DNA of 64,000 nucleotides from Myxococcota bacterium. Its GTDB lineage: Bacteria; Myxococcota_A; UBA796; UBA9615; JAKLKC01. The first letter of the stretch is position 1. Every line of letters starts with the position of its first letter. The notes below the pieces were generated by a model. It saw only the letters and a list, made by a program, of their open reading frames with translations. It did not search any database and was not told where the DNA came from. The position numbers and the translations under genes are program-made. The stretch covers positions 1 through 64,000 of the forward strand of contig JAKLKC010000028.1 in assembly GCA_023150875.1 (NCBI GenBank). The letters run 5' to 3'. Positions 19,703 through 32,100 of this stretch are shown here, one piece after another.

Positions 19703-20548
19703 ATGCCCAGCAGCCTTCTCCGCCCTCTCTCCCCGGCCGCGTGCATCCTGGTCCTCGCGGCGGGTGCGTGCGTACCGGAATCCGGGCTCGACGACGATAC
19801 GACGCCCGCGGGGGATGCTTGCGTCCTGACCTCCGCGGGTCGTGCCCTGGTGGACGAGGCCGCGGTCGACGTCGCGAGCGACGTCATCGCCACCCTGTCC
19901 GCCGCAGGGAGCGCCCACGTCGGCTACGCCCTCTCCCTCCTCGGCGTCGACCAGACCCACACCAGCGCGGGGGACCTGGCGTGTCCCGAGCCCCACGAGT
20001 GGGAAGGGATCTGCCTGGAGACGGTGGGAGATCCCTTCTGGGACGCGTTCAGTCGATGTACGCGCTACTCATGCATCGAGGTGGACGTGGCGGGCGTGGA
20101 CGCCTGGGTGCAGGCCGTCGAAGTCGGCACGCACGTCGTTTACGCCACGACCACCGTCCCCGGCGAGGCCGAGTACACCGCGCTGCCGTCGATCTCGTGG
20201 AGGGTGGGCATGGACCAGGACGTCTACGGCGAGGGGGCCTCCGCGGAGGCCGACCTCCGTTGGGACGTCACGGTCACCCCCGACGACGAGGCCCCCCTCG
20301 TCCTCGACGCCACTGGGGGGGTCGAGTTCATCCGGGGTGTGGAGGGCATGGAGGGGACCATCGACCTCACCTTCGCCTCCCTCGCGGCGGGGGAGGTCCC
20401 GGTGGCGATGACCATGCAGCGGAGCGAGAACCGTTGGGAGGGCAGGATCGAGTCGGGCGGCGAGGTGCTCGCCGAGGCCCACCAGGTGGCGGTCATCCCC
20501 ACCCTCCCCCTGTTCACCTGGACCGGGGACTGCGCGGGGGACGGGTAG
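19703..20548 (+). CDS. Lipoprotein of unknown function
   Basis: 281 residues, ATG preceded by CCGGAGGCCCC. The signal peptide ends with lipobox LAAGAC (Cys ~24), followed by a short DDDTTP linker. The mature part has a helical stretch (~45-70) and then an all-beta region (AEADLRWDVTVTPDDEAPLVL, TIDLTFASLAAGEVPVAMTM) that looks like an immunoglobulin-type sandwich. Several cysteines (CTRYSC) suggest disulfides. I do not recognise the family. It follows metH on the same strand after 92 bases that hold only a weak imperfect hairpin, so co-transcription is possible. Confidence 0.7.
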   Translation: MPSSLLRPLSPAACILVLAAGACVPESGLDDDTTPAGDACVLTSAGRALVDEAAVDVASDVIATLSAAGSAHVGYALSLLGVDQTHTSAGDLACPEPHEWEGICLETVGDPFWDAFSRCTRYSCIEVDVAGVDAWVQAVEVGTHVVYATTTVPGEAEYTALPSISWRVGMDQDVYGEGASAEADLRWDVTVTPDDEAPLVLDATGGVEFIRGVEGMEGTIDLTFASLAAGEVPVAMTMQRSENRWEGRIESGGEVLAEAHQVAVIPTLPLFTWTGDCAGDG

Positions 20549-20565
20549 GACTTCACGAGAGACCG

Positions 20566-20826
20566 TCAGGCCTTCGTCTCTCCTCCCCCGCCGCCGCGTA
20601 GGAACCGGATGATGAAGACCAGCATCGCCACCAACAGGAGGGCCAGGACCAGGGCGAAGAGGAGCCCGAGGATCCACGCCAGGAGGCCCCACCCTCCCAT
20701 GCCCCAGCCACCGGGGCAGCCCGGGCAGTGCCCCCAGCCTCTCCCCTGGGCGTAGGCCGACGCGGAGGCGGCCAGGGCGGCGACGAAGGCGACGACGAGG
20801 CCGGCGGACGATGGGGCGAGGGCCAC
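20566..20826 (-). CDS. Small exported or membrane protein
   Basis: 86 residues from a GTG at 20826, chosen because GGGAGG lies nine bases upstream and the protein then begins with a signal-like helix (to ASAYA). A Gly/Trp/Cys-rich stretch (GRGWGHCPGCPGGWGMGGWG) follows, then one strong membrane helix (LLAWILGLLFALVLALLLVAMLVFII) and a basic/glycine tail. The C-x-x-C pair could bind a metal or form a disulfide. Short Gly/His/Cys proteins with one helix resemble SHOCT-like or electron-transport accessory peptides, but nothing allows a functional call. Confidence 0.55.
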   Translation of the reverse strand: MALAPSSAGLVVAFVAALAASASAYAQGRGWGHCPGCPGGWGMGGWGLLAWILGLLFALVLALLLVAMLVFIIRFLRGGGGGETKA

Positions 20827-21026
20827 GGTCGGGCCTCCCGGCGGCTTCCCTCCCCCGAAGATCCACCCACGCAAGGAGCACGCCACTCGACGCGGACCCG
20901 GGGGCGGCGCCGATCCGGAGGCGGTCTGGGCTGCGGCCGTGCTTGTGCCCGACCCCCCGGGAAGGGTACAGAGAGATCCCGCGACCCGCCGCCGGTCCCC
21001 CCCGAGGCCGGCGCCGAGGAGGGCCC

Positions 21027-22958
21027 GTGTCCGCCGCCACCCCGCCCCCGTCCCCTCGCCGCCTCGCCGGCGCCTCCGCCGTCACCGCCGGCGCGCTGCT
21101 CCTGATCCCCTTCGTCACCGCCTGCTCGGACTACCTGCTGGGGAACACCGACGAGGACCCCATCCCCGAGCCGGACGACGACACCACCCCTCCCCCCGAC
21201 GACGAGGGGATCCCCTGCCCCGAGGTCGAGTACCCGCCCGAGGAGATCGGCCCCGGCGACGCCTGCACCCCCGACAACCCCTCCACGGGGATCAGCCCGG
21301 TGGTGGAGTGGGAGTACGGGGGCTTCGACGGCTGCTTGTCCCTCCCCACGGTGGGGGACATCGACGGCGACGGCGCCGCCGAGGTCGTGGTGAACATCAC
21401 CAGCCTCTTCGCCACCCCCGGCGAGCTGGTGGTGCTGCGGGGGGACGGGGGAGGGGAGGTGTGGCGGCACTCCACCGCCCAGCTCGGCTTCGGAGCGTCC
21501 CCCACCCTGGCGGACCTGGACGCCGACGGCAGCGCCGAGATCCTCGTGGTGAAGGAGTACGCCTCCTCCCTCCTCCCCTTCGCGCAGGGGGACTACACCG
21601 TCGTCGCCTACTCCGCCGACGGCACGATCCTGTGGGAGTCCGCGCACTTCATCGGCGCCGACTTCGAGTACGCCACCTCGCCCTCGGTCTCGGACATGGA
21701 CCACGACGGGTCCCCGGAGATCGTCGCGGGGAGGGCGATCCTCAACGCCGACGGGACGACCCGGGGCGTGGGGATGTACGGCAGCGGCACCAGCGGGCTG
21801 GAGGGGTGCCTGTCGGCGGTGGCCGACCTGGACCTGGACGGTGTCGAGGAGGTGATCACCGGCAACGCGATGTACACCCCCGACGGGATGCACACCTGGC
21901 AGGACAGCTCGTCGAAGGACGGCTACGTCTCGGTGGCGAACCTGGACGAGGACCCGGAGGGGGAGTTCGTCGTGGTCTCCAGCAACGAGATCCACGCCCA
22001 CGACACCGACGGCAGCCTGCTGTGGGGACCCGACACCTACTTCGCCAACTCGACGATCTCCCCCGTCGCCATCGCCGACGTCGACGTCGACGGGTGGCCC
22101 GAGCTCCTCTTCGCGGGCGCAAACCAGCTCTACGCCGTCAACCACGACGGATCCCCCCTGTGGAGCGTCCCCATCGTGGACGAGAGCGGGGCGACGGGAC
22201 CGAGCGTCTTCGACTTCGGCGGGGACGGCAGGCCGGAGGTCGTGCACATCGACGAGGTCCAGGTGCTCGCCCTGGACGGCCCGACGGGGGACGTGGTGTT
22301 CCAGACCGACGAGCATGGGAGCAACACCATGTTCGACTACCCGGTGATCGCCGACGTGGACGGGGACGACGAGGCGGAGCTGGTGGTCTGCCACAACGCC
22401 TACAGCTCGGCCGTGTCCGTCTACGGGGATCCCGAGGGCTCGTGGGTGCCGGCCCGGCCCGTGTGGAACCAGCACGCCTACGGGATCACCCACATCAACG
22501 ACGACCTCACCGTCCCCGTGGACGCCGTACCCTCCTTCGTCGCCTCCAACACCTGGCACTCGGGGACCTCGAGCCCCGGGCAGGCCCTGGACGTGGACCT
22601 CGACGGGGAGATCCTCGACGTGTGCACCCACGAGTGCGAGCGGGGCTCGGTGTGGGTCACCGTTCAGGTCCGCAACCGCGGGCTGGAGGCGGCGCCTTCG
22701 GGGATCGCCCTCTCCCTCTACGCGCGCCAGGACGGCGGTGACGTCCTGATCGCCACCGGCAGCACTTCCGCGGGCATTAACAGCGGGTGGACCAGCGGCG
22801 GGATCCGCCTGGAGGCCTCCGCCCAGGAGGTGGAACAGGCCAGCGCCCTGGTGCTCAAGGTCGACGACGACGGCACCGGCACCGGCGCCGTGGAGGAGTG
22901 CTCCGAGACCAACAACCTGTGGACGGGATCAGGGTCCTGGTGCGGCGAGGGGGGATGA
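21027..22958 (+). CDS. FG-GAP/VCBS-repeat lipoprotein with C-terminal CARDB-like domain
   Basis: 643 residues from a GTG with GAGGAGGG just upstream. The lipobox is FVTAC, followed by an EPDDDTTPPPDDE linker. About six repeats carry the calcium-binding FG-GAP/VCBS pattern D-x-D-x-D-G (DIDGDGAAEVV, DLDADGSAEIL, DMDHDGSPEIV, DVDVDGWPELL, DVDGDDEAELV), making a beta-propeller. The last ~120 residues (WVTVQVRNRGLEAAP...ECSETNN) match the CARDB adhesion fold. It is probably a cell-surface or secreted adhesion protein. It is divergent from the small membrane-protein gene. Confidence 0.85.
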   Translation: MSAATPPPSPRRLAGASAVTAGALLLIPFVTACSDYLLGNTDEDPIPEPDDDTTPPPDDEGIPCPEVEYPPEEIGPGDACTPDNPSTGISPVVEWEYGGFDGCLSLPTVGDIDGDGAAEVVVNITSLFATPGELVVLRGDGGGEVWRHSTAQLGFGASPTLADLDADGSAEILVVKEYASSLLPFAQGDYTVVAYSADGTILWESAHFIGADFEYATSPSVSDMDHDGSPEIVAGRAILNADGTTRGVGMYGSGTSGLEGCLSAVADLDLDGVEEVITGNAMYTPDGMHTWQDSSSKDGYVSVANLDEDPEGEFVVVSSNEIHAHDTDGSLLWGPDTYFANSTISPVAIADVDVDGWPELLFAGANQLYAVNHDGSPLWSVPIVDESGATGPSVFDFGGDGRPEVVHIDEVQVLALDGPTGDVVFQTDEHGSNTMFDYPVIADVDGDDEAELVVCHNAYSSAVSVYGDPEGSWVPARPVWNQHAYGITHINDDLTVPVDAVPSFVASNTWHSGTSSPGQALDVDLDGEILDVCTHECERGSVWVTVQVRNRGLEAAPSGIALSLYARQDGGDVLIATGSTSAGINSGWTSGGIRLEASAQEVEQASALVLKVDDDGTGTGAVEECSETNNLWTGSGSWCGEGG

Positions 22959-23018
22959 GGGCCGCGGGCGGGCGCGGTGGGGAGGCGGCGGGGGCCGGGA
23001 TCGGGCGGAGAGGGGGGA

Positions 23019-23714
23019 TCAGGCCGCGGGCTTGCGCCCCAGCACCGTCGCCGCGGAGCCCCAGCCGAGGCTCTCCACCTCGACGTCCACCAGCCCGTTC
23101 AGGCCCATCTGCTCTACGGAGTCCTCGATCCAGCGGGTCTTGCGGATCACGTCGGGCAGCAGGTCGAACATGGTGCCCCAGTCGGGGTACCGGGTGCGGG
23201 CCAGCTCCCGGAGCTTCACGAAGTGGCGCTCCCACTGGTCCCGGGCCTCGGGCTCGGCGGGGTAGGCGAAGTCCTGGAGCAGCAGCCAGCCGCCGGGGGC
23301 GAGCATGGCCGCCATGTTCCGCACCAGCACGGTCAGGTCGACGTACTTGGGGATGTAGCAGGAGGTGATGTAGTCGAAGCGGTCGTCCAGCCGAACCTCC
23401 TGGGCGTCGGACAGGATGAAGTCCACGTTGCCGATCCCCTCGGCGGCGGCGTGGGCCCGGGCCTCGTCCAGGTATTCGGCGCGCAGCTCCACTCCGGTGA
23501 TCCGGGCGTCGGGCCAGCGCCGGGCCATCTCGAAGGTGAGGATCCCCGTCCCGCAGGCCAGGTCCAGCACCCGCTTCGGGGCGTCGATCCGCGCCAGCAG
23601 CCGCTTCTTCCAGGCGTTGTCCTGCCCGAAGGTGGTGAGGTGGACCATCTTGCCGTAGGAGCTCCCCGTCCCGTGGAACAGGGTGTGTACGAGCTCGACC
23701 TTGCTTTCGGACAT
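23019..23714 (-). CDS. SAM-dependent methyltransferase (UbiE/MenG-like)
   Basis: 231 residues from ATG 23714. The class I methyltransferase motifs are VLDLACGTGILTFEMA (motif I), ITGVELRAEYL (acidic end of strand 2), DFILSDAQEV and APGGWLLLQDF. The opening KVELVHTLFHGTGSSYGKMVHLTTFG resembles quinone or lipid methyltransferases, which recognise membrane-associated substrates. The substrate is not deducible and no quinone-biosynthesis gene is adjacent. A TACAAT -10-like element lies on the minus strand at 23806-23811, without a clear -35. Confidence 0.75.
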   Translation of the reverse strand: MSESKVELVHTLFHGTGSSYGKMVHLTTFGQDNAWKKRLLARIDAPKRVLDLACGTGILTFEMARRWPDARITGVELRAEYLDEARAHAAAEGIGNVDFILSDAQEVRLDDRFDYITSCYIPKYVDLTVLVRNMAAMLAPGGWLLLQDFAYPAEPEARDQWERHFVKLRELARTRYPDWGTMFDLLPDVIRKTRWIEDSVEQMGLNGLVDVEVESLGWGSAATVLGRKPAA

Positions 23715-23905
23715 GCGTTCAGGCCGTTTCGAGGGGCGGAGGGCCCCCGATTCGAAGACCGGACTCCGGAGGGGATCCGGTCGGGTGGCGCCAGCGGGCG
23801 GCGGCATTGTACCGGAGGAGGGGGCGGGCCGCGACGGATCCCCGCGCCCTCCTGCCCCCGCACCCGGCACGCGGCCCCGGGTGTAGACTGGCCCCCGGGT
23901 CCCCC

Positions 23906-24948
23906 ATGGCGTCACTGCGGTCACTGGAGACGGGCGAGGTCCTGGTCCTGCGGGAGTCCACGACGGTGGGCCGCGCCCCGGGGAACGACCTGGTGTTGGC
24001 CACCGAGACCGTCTCCAGCCACCACGCGGTCCTGGAGTGGCGTGACGGCGCCTGGTGGCTCCGGGACGCGGGCTCCACCAACGGGACGGCCGTCGACGGG
24101 AGGCGGATCGCCGGGCGCCACGCGCTGTTGGCGGGCGCCACCCTCCACTTCGGCCCCGACTGCGCGTGGACTGTGCGGGACGTGGATCCGCCTGACTCCT
24201 CCGCGGGGGAGGGTCCTCCTCGACTCGTCAGCCGCGCCAGCGGCGCCTGCTACCCCCTCCACCGCGACCGCTTCGTGATCGGCACCGGCCCGTCCCACGA
24301 CCTTTGCCTCCCGACGCGGGATGCGGCGGGCGAGGGGGCGATGCTCGCGGTCCTCCACCGGGAGGACGGGGGGACGTGGCTCTCCGCGGTGCTGGGGGCC
24401 GTCGAGGGTCCGTGGGGGCGGGCCGAGCCCGGGGGGGCGCCCGTCCCGCTGGAGCCGGGGACGGCCTTCCGCGTCGCCGGCGTCGACCTGGAGTTCTCGG
24501 CGCCGGAGACCGCCGCCACAGGGTCCACGCGGAAGGCGGCCCCCGAGGGCGAGGAGAAGGTCTACGCCTACCGCCTGGTCCTCACCCGGACGGGGGAGAC
24601 CGGGGATGTCGAGGTCGTGGACGGCTCCGTGGTGCGGCGCTGGCCGGATCAGATGCTGCGGTTCGACCTGCTCTGGGTGCTGGCGGCCGGGCTGCCGGAG
24701 GCCGCGTCTTCGCCCGTCCGCGAGGGGCCGCCGGAACCGCGGGCGGGGTGGATCCGGGACGTGGAGGTCGAGGCCGCGCTGTGGGGGGCGAGGGGTGCCT
24801 CCCGGATCAGCCCCGCCACCCTCCCCAAGCTGATCTGGGACACCCGCGGGATGCTGGCCCAGGGGGGCGTGGACGGCTGGTTCATCGAGAAGAAGTCGGG
24901 ACGGACCCGCCTGCGGCTGCGGCCCGACCAGGTGGAGCGGCGTTCCCA

Positions 24949-24952
<4 letters not shown>
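23906..24952 (+). CDS. FHA-domain protein with winged-helix-like C-terminus
   Basis: 348 residues. The N-terminal FHA domain has every recognition element: VGR (R23), SSHH (S37-H40) and GSTNGT (N59). This predicts phosphothreonine binding. A second, degenerate FHA-like stretch (~105-190, RFVIGTGPSHDLCLP) lacks the SxxH. The C-terminal third (WPDQMLRFDLLWVLA...LPKLIWDTRGMLAQGGVDGWFIEKKSGRTRLRL) looks like an OmpR-type winged helix, so it may bind DNA. Its TGA overlaps the GTG start of the kinase gene, strongly suggesting that the kinase phosphorylates or recruits it. TAGACT at 23884-23889 is a possible -10. Confidence 0.8.
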
Positions 24953-26622
<1,670 letters not shown>

Positions 26623-26800
26623 GGCCGGAATCGCCAACGTGCTGGGCGCGGCCCTGCCGTTGCAGCGCGCGGACGCGCAGCGCTCTCCCGCGGCCCCGTC
26701 CGGCGTAACCCCGAGGTAACGGCGCGCCGCTCCCCCCGAGGTACAAGTCGCTCGTCACCCGGAGCGCGGATCCCCCGCCGCTCCGAGGGAGGAGCGAACC

Positions 26801-27571
26801 ATGAGACTCACCTGCGCGGCCGCGGCGTCCACGGCGCTGGCCCTCCTGGCGGCCACCCCCGCCTCCGCCACCCAGACCTACCCCGTGCGCCAGTTCAACG
26901 GGACCTACGACCTCGAGTGGGAGGAGGTGTGGATCGACCTCCACCTGGCGGCCGCGGCCCCGGGGGCGAGCTGGGCGGCGGACGTCCCCGTCCTGCTGGA
27001 CGTGGACGGCATCGACGCCAGCGAAGAGGAGGCGATCTGGCACGAGGTCCATGACCCCTGCGCCGACGCCCTGGGGGAGGACCTCGGGGCGGCGTTCTGC
27101 GCTCCCCTGGCGGACGCCGTCGCCGAGGCCCTGGTCACCACCAACGACGCGCTGCTGGCGGTCCTTCCGGTGAGCGTGCGGATGAGCGTGAGCTACGCCG
27201 ACGCGATGAACTGGCTCTACCGGGCGCTGGGCGTCTACCCGGCCACGGGGGCCCACTTCACCGCCGACGGGCCTCCCTTCGCCGCCGGCTACGCCCTCGA
27301 CAACAACGACGGGGCGTCCAACGGGCACTTCTTCACCGGGGGCTTCGTCCTCAACGGCGCGGGGGCGGTCGAAGCCCTCGCCTGCCTCGACTCCTCCTGG
27401 ATCGGGATCGACGGGAGGATCGACCGCACCGCGCGATTCGCCATGGGTGGGTCGTTCACGTCTGGGCGGGACCTGACCTGCGCGGGCGGGGCGCCCGGCT
27501 ACGAAATTGTCGCCGACATCGGCCTCGCCATGGGCGGTGACTTCACCGGTCAGCGGCGCTTCGGGGACTGA
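26801..27571 (+). CDS. Exported protein of unknown function
   Basis: 256 residues; GGGAGGAGCGAACC precedes the ATG. The signal peptide is cleaved near ATPASA. The mature part has an alpha/beta region (FNGTYDLEWEEVWIDLHLAAAAPG) with paired cysteines (DPCADAL, AAFCAPL) and a glycine-rich C-terminus (FAMGGSFTSGRDLTCAGG). I do not recognise the family. The 178-base gap upstream holds two CCCCGAGGTA repeats and no gene. The 487-residue exported protein follows after 148 bases, so a shared transcript with the next two genes is plausible. Confidence 0.65.
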   Translation: MRLTCAAAASTALALLAATPASATQTYPVRQFNGTYDLEWEEVWIDLHLAAAAPGASWAADVPVLLDVDGIDASEEEAIWHEVHDPCADALGEDLGAAFCAPLADAVAEALVTTNDALLAVLPVSVRMSVSYADAMNWLYRALGVYPATGAHFTADGPPFAAGYALDNNDGASNGHFFTGGFVLNGAGAVEALACLDSSWIGIDGRIDRTARFAMGGSFTSGRDLTCAGGAPGYEIVADIGLAMGGDFTGQRRFGD

Positions 27572-27719
27572 GGCCGGTCCCGTCTCCCCCCCCCTCGCGG
27601 CAACGGCGGGCGTCGTCCTCGGCCTCCCGCCCCGGCCCGGCATGGTAGGCTTGCCGCGCCAGCACCTGATCGCGACCCCGGTGGACGCCGCCCGCCGGGG
27701 TCGTGGGGAGGAGGACGAA

Positions 27720-29183
27720 GTGGTGGGGGGAAGGCGGTTGGTCCGGGCGGCGGTGGCGGCGGCAGCCGTGGTGGCCACCCCCATCTCGGGGGTGGCGGCG
27801 GAGGCGGCCACGGCCGGTCCGGTCCTCGTGGTGAGGGCCGGGCAGACCGGGGCGGCACTCGGCCTGGAGTCCGGGGCGGCCTGGGCCACGCGGCTGGCGC
27901 GCCGGGAGTGGAACCCCGCCGGTGTGGTCGGCGCGGCCGGGGTCCCGGTGGAGCTGTTCCCCGACGGCCCCGCGGCCGACGTGCCCTCCTCGGCCGTCCC
28001 CTGCGCCGGCCCCCCCCTCGCCCGCATGGCGCTGGAAGAGGAGTCGGAGCGGGCCCGGCTGGTCCTGGTGGGGGGTGGCGAGGACTCGGACACCGACGCC
28101 TTTCAGAGGCTACTGGGAGTCGAAGAGCGCTTGTCCTGCGCGGACTTTCCTGTGGACCGCAGCCTGATGGGGGCGCTGTACCTCTACCTCGCCCGGCTGA
28201 GCCACCGCGTCGGGGGCCCGGAGGCCGCCATCGAGGTCCTGGAGCGGCTGGCCCGGATGGCCCCGGATTACCGATTCCCGTCGGAGGACTGGGCCGAGGG
28301 CGGGAAGCTATGGGAAGAGGCCACGCGCGTGGCCCAGCCGGGGGTCGCGGTGTACCGGGCGTCGGCGGCGTCCACGTCGGTTCACCTGGACGGCGCCGTC
28401 CTCCCCGACGGGGCGGTGGTCCCCTCCGGCCGCCATCTGGTCCAGCGGGTCAGGGTTGGGGAAGTCCGCGGCTACTGGTGGGCGATCCCCGAGGAGGCCC
28501 GAACCCTGGTGATGAGCCGGGGCACGGCGGCACGGGAAGAGGCGCTGTCCCCCCCCTGTGGCGGCGCGTTGGCGGAGGACGCGAGGATGGGCCTGGTCGC
28601 CCTCGCACGCCAGCACGGGGGCTCGGGGGTGGCGGTGGTGGAGCGGGGGCCGGACGGGAGGGTGACCCTCGCGTCGGTCCGCCTGGAGGACGGGACGGTG
28701 GAGTGCCGCGAGGCGCCGCCCCCAGACCGCATCCTTGCGGCGGCGTGGGGTGGGGCCGCGGTCCGGAACGGGGCCGCGCCGGGGGGCACGCCGCTCCCGG
28801 AGTTCGAGGTCGGGGCCTTGCTTCGGGGGCGGGTGGCCGGGGCGCTGCACGTGCAGGGCAGCGTGTCCCTGGACCTCGTGTCCGCCCGCCTCCCGGACGG
28901 ATCGACGCTCCCGCCGAACCTGGGGGTGGCGGCGGGCGTGAGGTGGCAGCCCGATCTGGGCCGCCTGGGGCCGGTCCTGGGCGTCGACGCCCAGGGGCTC
29001 GTCCCCAGCACCGGGGGCGGCGGGGCGGTGGGGGTCGCGGGGACGGCCGGGCTGCGGCACGCCGCCGGGCGGCACCTGCGCCTGGAGGTGGAGGCCCGGG
29101 GGGGCGTGCTGGGGTGGCCCGTGGACGCGGCGGCGAGCCCGTTCGTCGGACTGAGGCTGGCGGTGGGAGGCGCGAGATGGTGA
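27720..29183 (+). CDS. Exported protein, PEGA-like middle and predicted beta-barrel end
   Basis: 487 residues. Two GTG codons occur in tandem; the first (27720) follows GGGGAGGAGGACGAA. A signal peptide ends near GVAAEA. An N-terminal alpha/beta part leads to a helical TPR-like stretch (LMGALYLYLARLSHRVGGPEAAIEVLERLARMAP). A short beta module follows (TSVHLDGAVLPDGAVVPSGRHLVQ) like PEGA domains. The final ~150 residues alternate hydrophobic and polar residues with G-V-x-x motifs, as in outer-membrane strands. This set is common in uncharacterised myxobacterial envelope proteins. The last codons overlap the MopE gene by seven bases (ATGGTGA), implying coupled translation. Confidence 0.7.
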   Translation: MVGGRRLVRAAVAAAAVVATPISGVAAEAATAGPVLVVRAGQTGAALGLESGAAWATRLARREWNPAGVVGAAGVPVELFPDGPAADVPSSAVPCAGPPLARMALEEESERARLVLVGGGEDSDTDAFQRLLGVEERLSCADFPVDRSLMGALYLYLARLSHRVGGPEAAIEVLERLARMAPDYRFPSEDWAEGGKLWEEATRVAQPGVAVYRASAASTSVHLDGAVLPDGAVVPSGRHLVQRVRVGEVRGYWWAIPEEARTLVMSRGTAAREEALSPPCGGALAEDARMGLVALARQHGGSGVAVVERGPDGRVTLASVRLEDGTVECREAPPPDRILAAAWGGAAVRNGAAPGGTPLPEFEVGALLRGRVAGALHVQGSVSLDLVSARLPDGSTLPPNLGVAAGVRWQPDLGRLGPVLGVDAQGLVPSTGGGGAVGVAGTAGLRHAAGRHLRLEVEARGGVLGWPVDAAASPFVGLRLAVGGARW

Positions 29184-32100
29184 GGGACACGTCGAGGGGA
29201 TGGGCGGTGACCCGACTGGGGTGTCTGCTGGGCACGGTCCTGATGGTGCCGCTCGGGTGCCGGGCCATCGAGGACTGCGAGGACGCCCCGTACGGGAGCG
29301 CGGCGGACGCGGCGCTGTGCGACCAGGACCGGGACGGCTACCGCGTGGACGGCCCTTCCGGAGAGGCGGACTGCGACGACACCGAACCGGGGGTCCACCC
29401 CGGCGCGCGGGAGACCTGCGACGGGGTGGACGAGGACTGCGACGGCGAGGAAGACGAGGGCGTCGACGAGGACGGCGATGGGGCCGAGGGGTGCGGCGAG
29501 GACTGCGACGACGCCGATCCCGCGGTGAGCCCCGCCGCTGGGGAGGTCTGCAACGGGACCGACGACGACTGCGACGGGTCCGTGGACGAAGAGGGGAGCG
29601 CCGGCTGCCAGGACTGGTTCGCGGACGGGGACGGGGACGGGTACGGCGACAACGATGGCGACGTGGCCTGCCTCTGCGGCCCCGACGATGGGCACCCCGT
29701 CGCGGTGGGCGGGGATTGCGGACCCCTGGACTCCTCCGTCCACCCGGGTGCGGAGGAGCTCTGCGATGGGCTGGACACGGACTGCGACGGCGTGGTCCCC
29801 ACCGACGAGACGACCGACGCCGACGGTGACGGGGCGTGGCTCTGCGGCGACTGCGCCGACGGCGACGCGGACAGATTCCCGGGCAACACCGAGGTCTGCG
29901 ACGGGAAGGACAACAACTGCCTCGACGGGATCGACGATGGCCTGGCCTTCGCCGACTACTACCTGGACCACGACACCGACGGCCACGGCGTCGGCGCCTA
30001 CGTCCTCTCCACCTGCGACGGCGCCCCGAAGGGCTACGCGCCCCTGGGCGACGACTGCGACGACGACGATCCGGACAACTACCCGGGCAACGCCGAGGTC
30101 TGCGACGGAAACGACAACGACTGCGACGAAGTGCCCGACAACGGCATCGTCTACACGGACTACTGGCCCGACGGCGACCTGGATGGCTTCGGCGACCTGG
30201 GGGCGACCCCGGTCTCCGCCTGCGATGGTGGGCCCGAGGGCCACGTCGCCGACGGGACGGACTGCGACGACGCCGCTCCCTCGGTGAATCCCGACGCCCC
30301 CGAGGCGTGCAACGGCCTCGACGACGACTGCGACGGCGTGGTCCCGTCCGACGAGGACGACGCGGACGAAGACGGATTCCGGATCTGCCAGGGCGACTGT
30401 GACGACGCGGACCCCGCGATCTACGTGGGTGCGGTGGAGGCGTGCGACGGGCTGGACACGGACTGCGACGGTGTGGTCCCATCCGACGAGGACGACGCGG
30501 ACGCGGACGGCTTCCGGGGCTGCGGGGGCGACTGCGACGATGGGGTTTCGGCGGTGTCGCCGGCGGCGGCGGAGGTGTGCGCCAACGGGGTGGACGACGA
30601 CTGCGACGGGACGGGGAACACCTGCGGTCCCTGGGGGGTGGCGGCGCTGGACTCGGCCGACCTCAGGGCGACGGTCCTCCTGGGCGAGCAGCCCCGGACC
30701 GACATCGGGTTCGGCCTCTACAACGTCGGCGGCGCTGCGGGCTTCACGGTGGCGGGGGCGGGTGACGTGGACGGCGGTGGGCGTCCGTACGTGCTCGTGG
30801 GAGCCCCCTTCCACGAAGAGGATACGTACTGCACCGAGGGGTGGGTCCTTGGGGTCTACGTCAGCAATGGGTGCGATCAAGGGCGGGCCTACCTGCTCAG
30901 CGCAGACCAAGTGGGGGCGCCCGTGGTGCTGGGCCTCGGAAGTTCACGCACGGTCTTCGACGGCGATGCCGCGAGCGCCATCGTCGAGGACTGGTACGAC
31001 AACGTGGGCGACCGCGTCGGTCACGCCGTGGCCGGGGTCGGGGACCTGAACGAGGATGGATATGCGGACCTGGTCGTCGGGGCGCCGGGCAGCGACCGCG
31101 ACGGTCAGGACGGCGCGGGCCGTGCCTACGTCATCCAGGGGCGGCCGGAGGACTACCTCCCGGACGACGTATGGCTGGAGGCCGGCCTGGAGGGCGTGGA
31201 CGCCGTGTTCCTGGGGCCCGCAGGCAGCAACCACCTGGACCAGGACCGGAGCCTTGCCGGCAGCGCCGCGGCTGGGCTCGTGGACGGAGAGGGGCCGCCC
31301 CGCCTCCTCCTGGCCGCGCCTTCGTGCGAGGGCCCGGGTGAGGATGAGGGCTCGCCGGGGTACGGGTCGCGGCCAGGCGAGGTGTGGCTCGTCGCCTTCG
31401 ACGATCCGCTGGTGTGGGCGGAGCACGACCTTCCCAGCGATCCCGCGGGGGATCCGCTGACGTTGGTCCGGGGCGGCGAGGGAATGGACCTGCTGGGGAG
31501 TTCGGTCGCGGGAGCAGGAGACGTGGACGGGGATCGGTTCGGCGACGTCCTGCTGGGGGTGCCCGGGTGGAACGATCCCGCGGAAGACGCCGGTGGGGCC
31601 TGGCTCTTCCTGGGCTCCACCCTGTCGTCCCCCCCACCCGACCTCCGCTTCGACTCGACCCACGCGCACGCCCGGTTCCGCGGTGCAGCGGCGGGGGACC
31701 GGGCGGGGTTCGCGGTGGCCTCCGCGGGGGACGTGGACGGCGACGGCTGCGGGGACATGCTGGTGGGCGCCCCCCTGGCCGACGCGGCGGGGCAGGACGC
31801 CGGGGCGGCCTTCCTGATCTTCGGGGACCAGGATCCCGCCGCGGTGGGCTGTACCCCGCCCCACGGCGAGGTCTACCTGGCGGACGTGGGTGTCTTGGGC
31901 TCCCCCGTCCGGGGCATTGCCCTCCGCGGGACCGCCGCCGGGCAGTATGCGGGTTTCGCTGTCGCGGGGGTGGGAGACGTCGACGGCGACGGGTGGGACG
32001 ACTTCGCCGTGGGCGCGCCCGGCTGCTTCTACGTGGACGACGAGTTCAACCCCGGGGGGCCCTACTGGAGCGCTCCGGGAGCGGTGCGCCTGGTCTTCGG

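Noticed and set aside
28472-30910. Val-rich 812-codon minus-strand frame
   Set aside because: It is the complement of the Asp/Cys/Gly codons of the MopE repeats, which explains its VAVVV composition.
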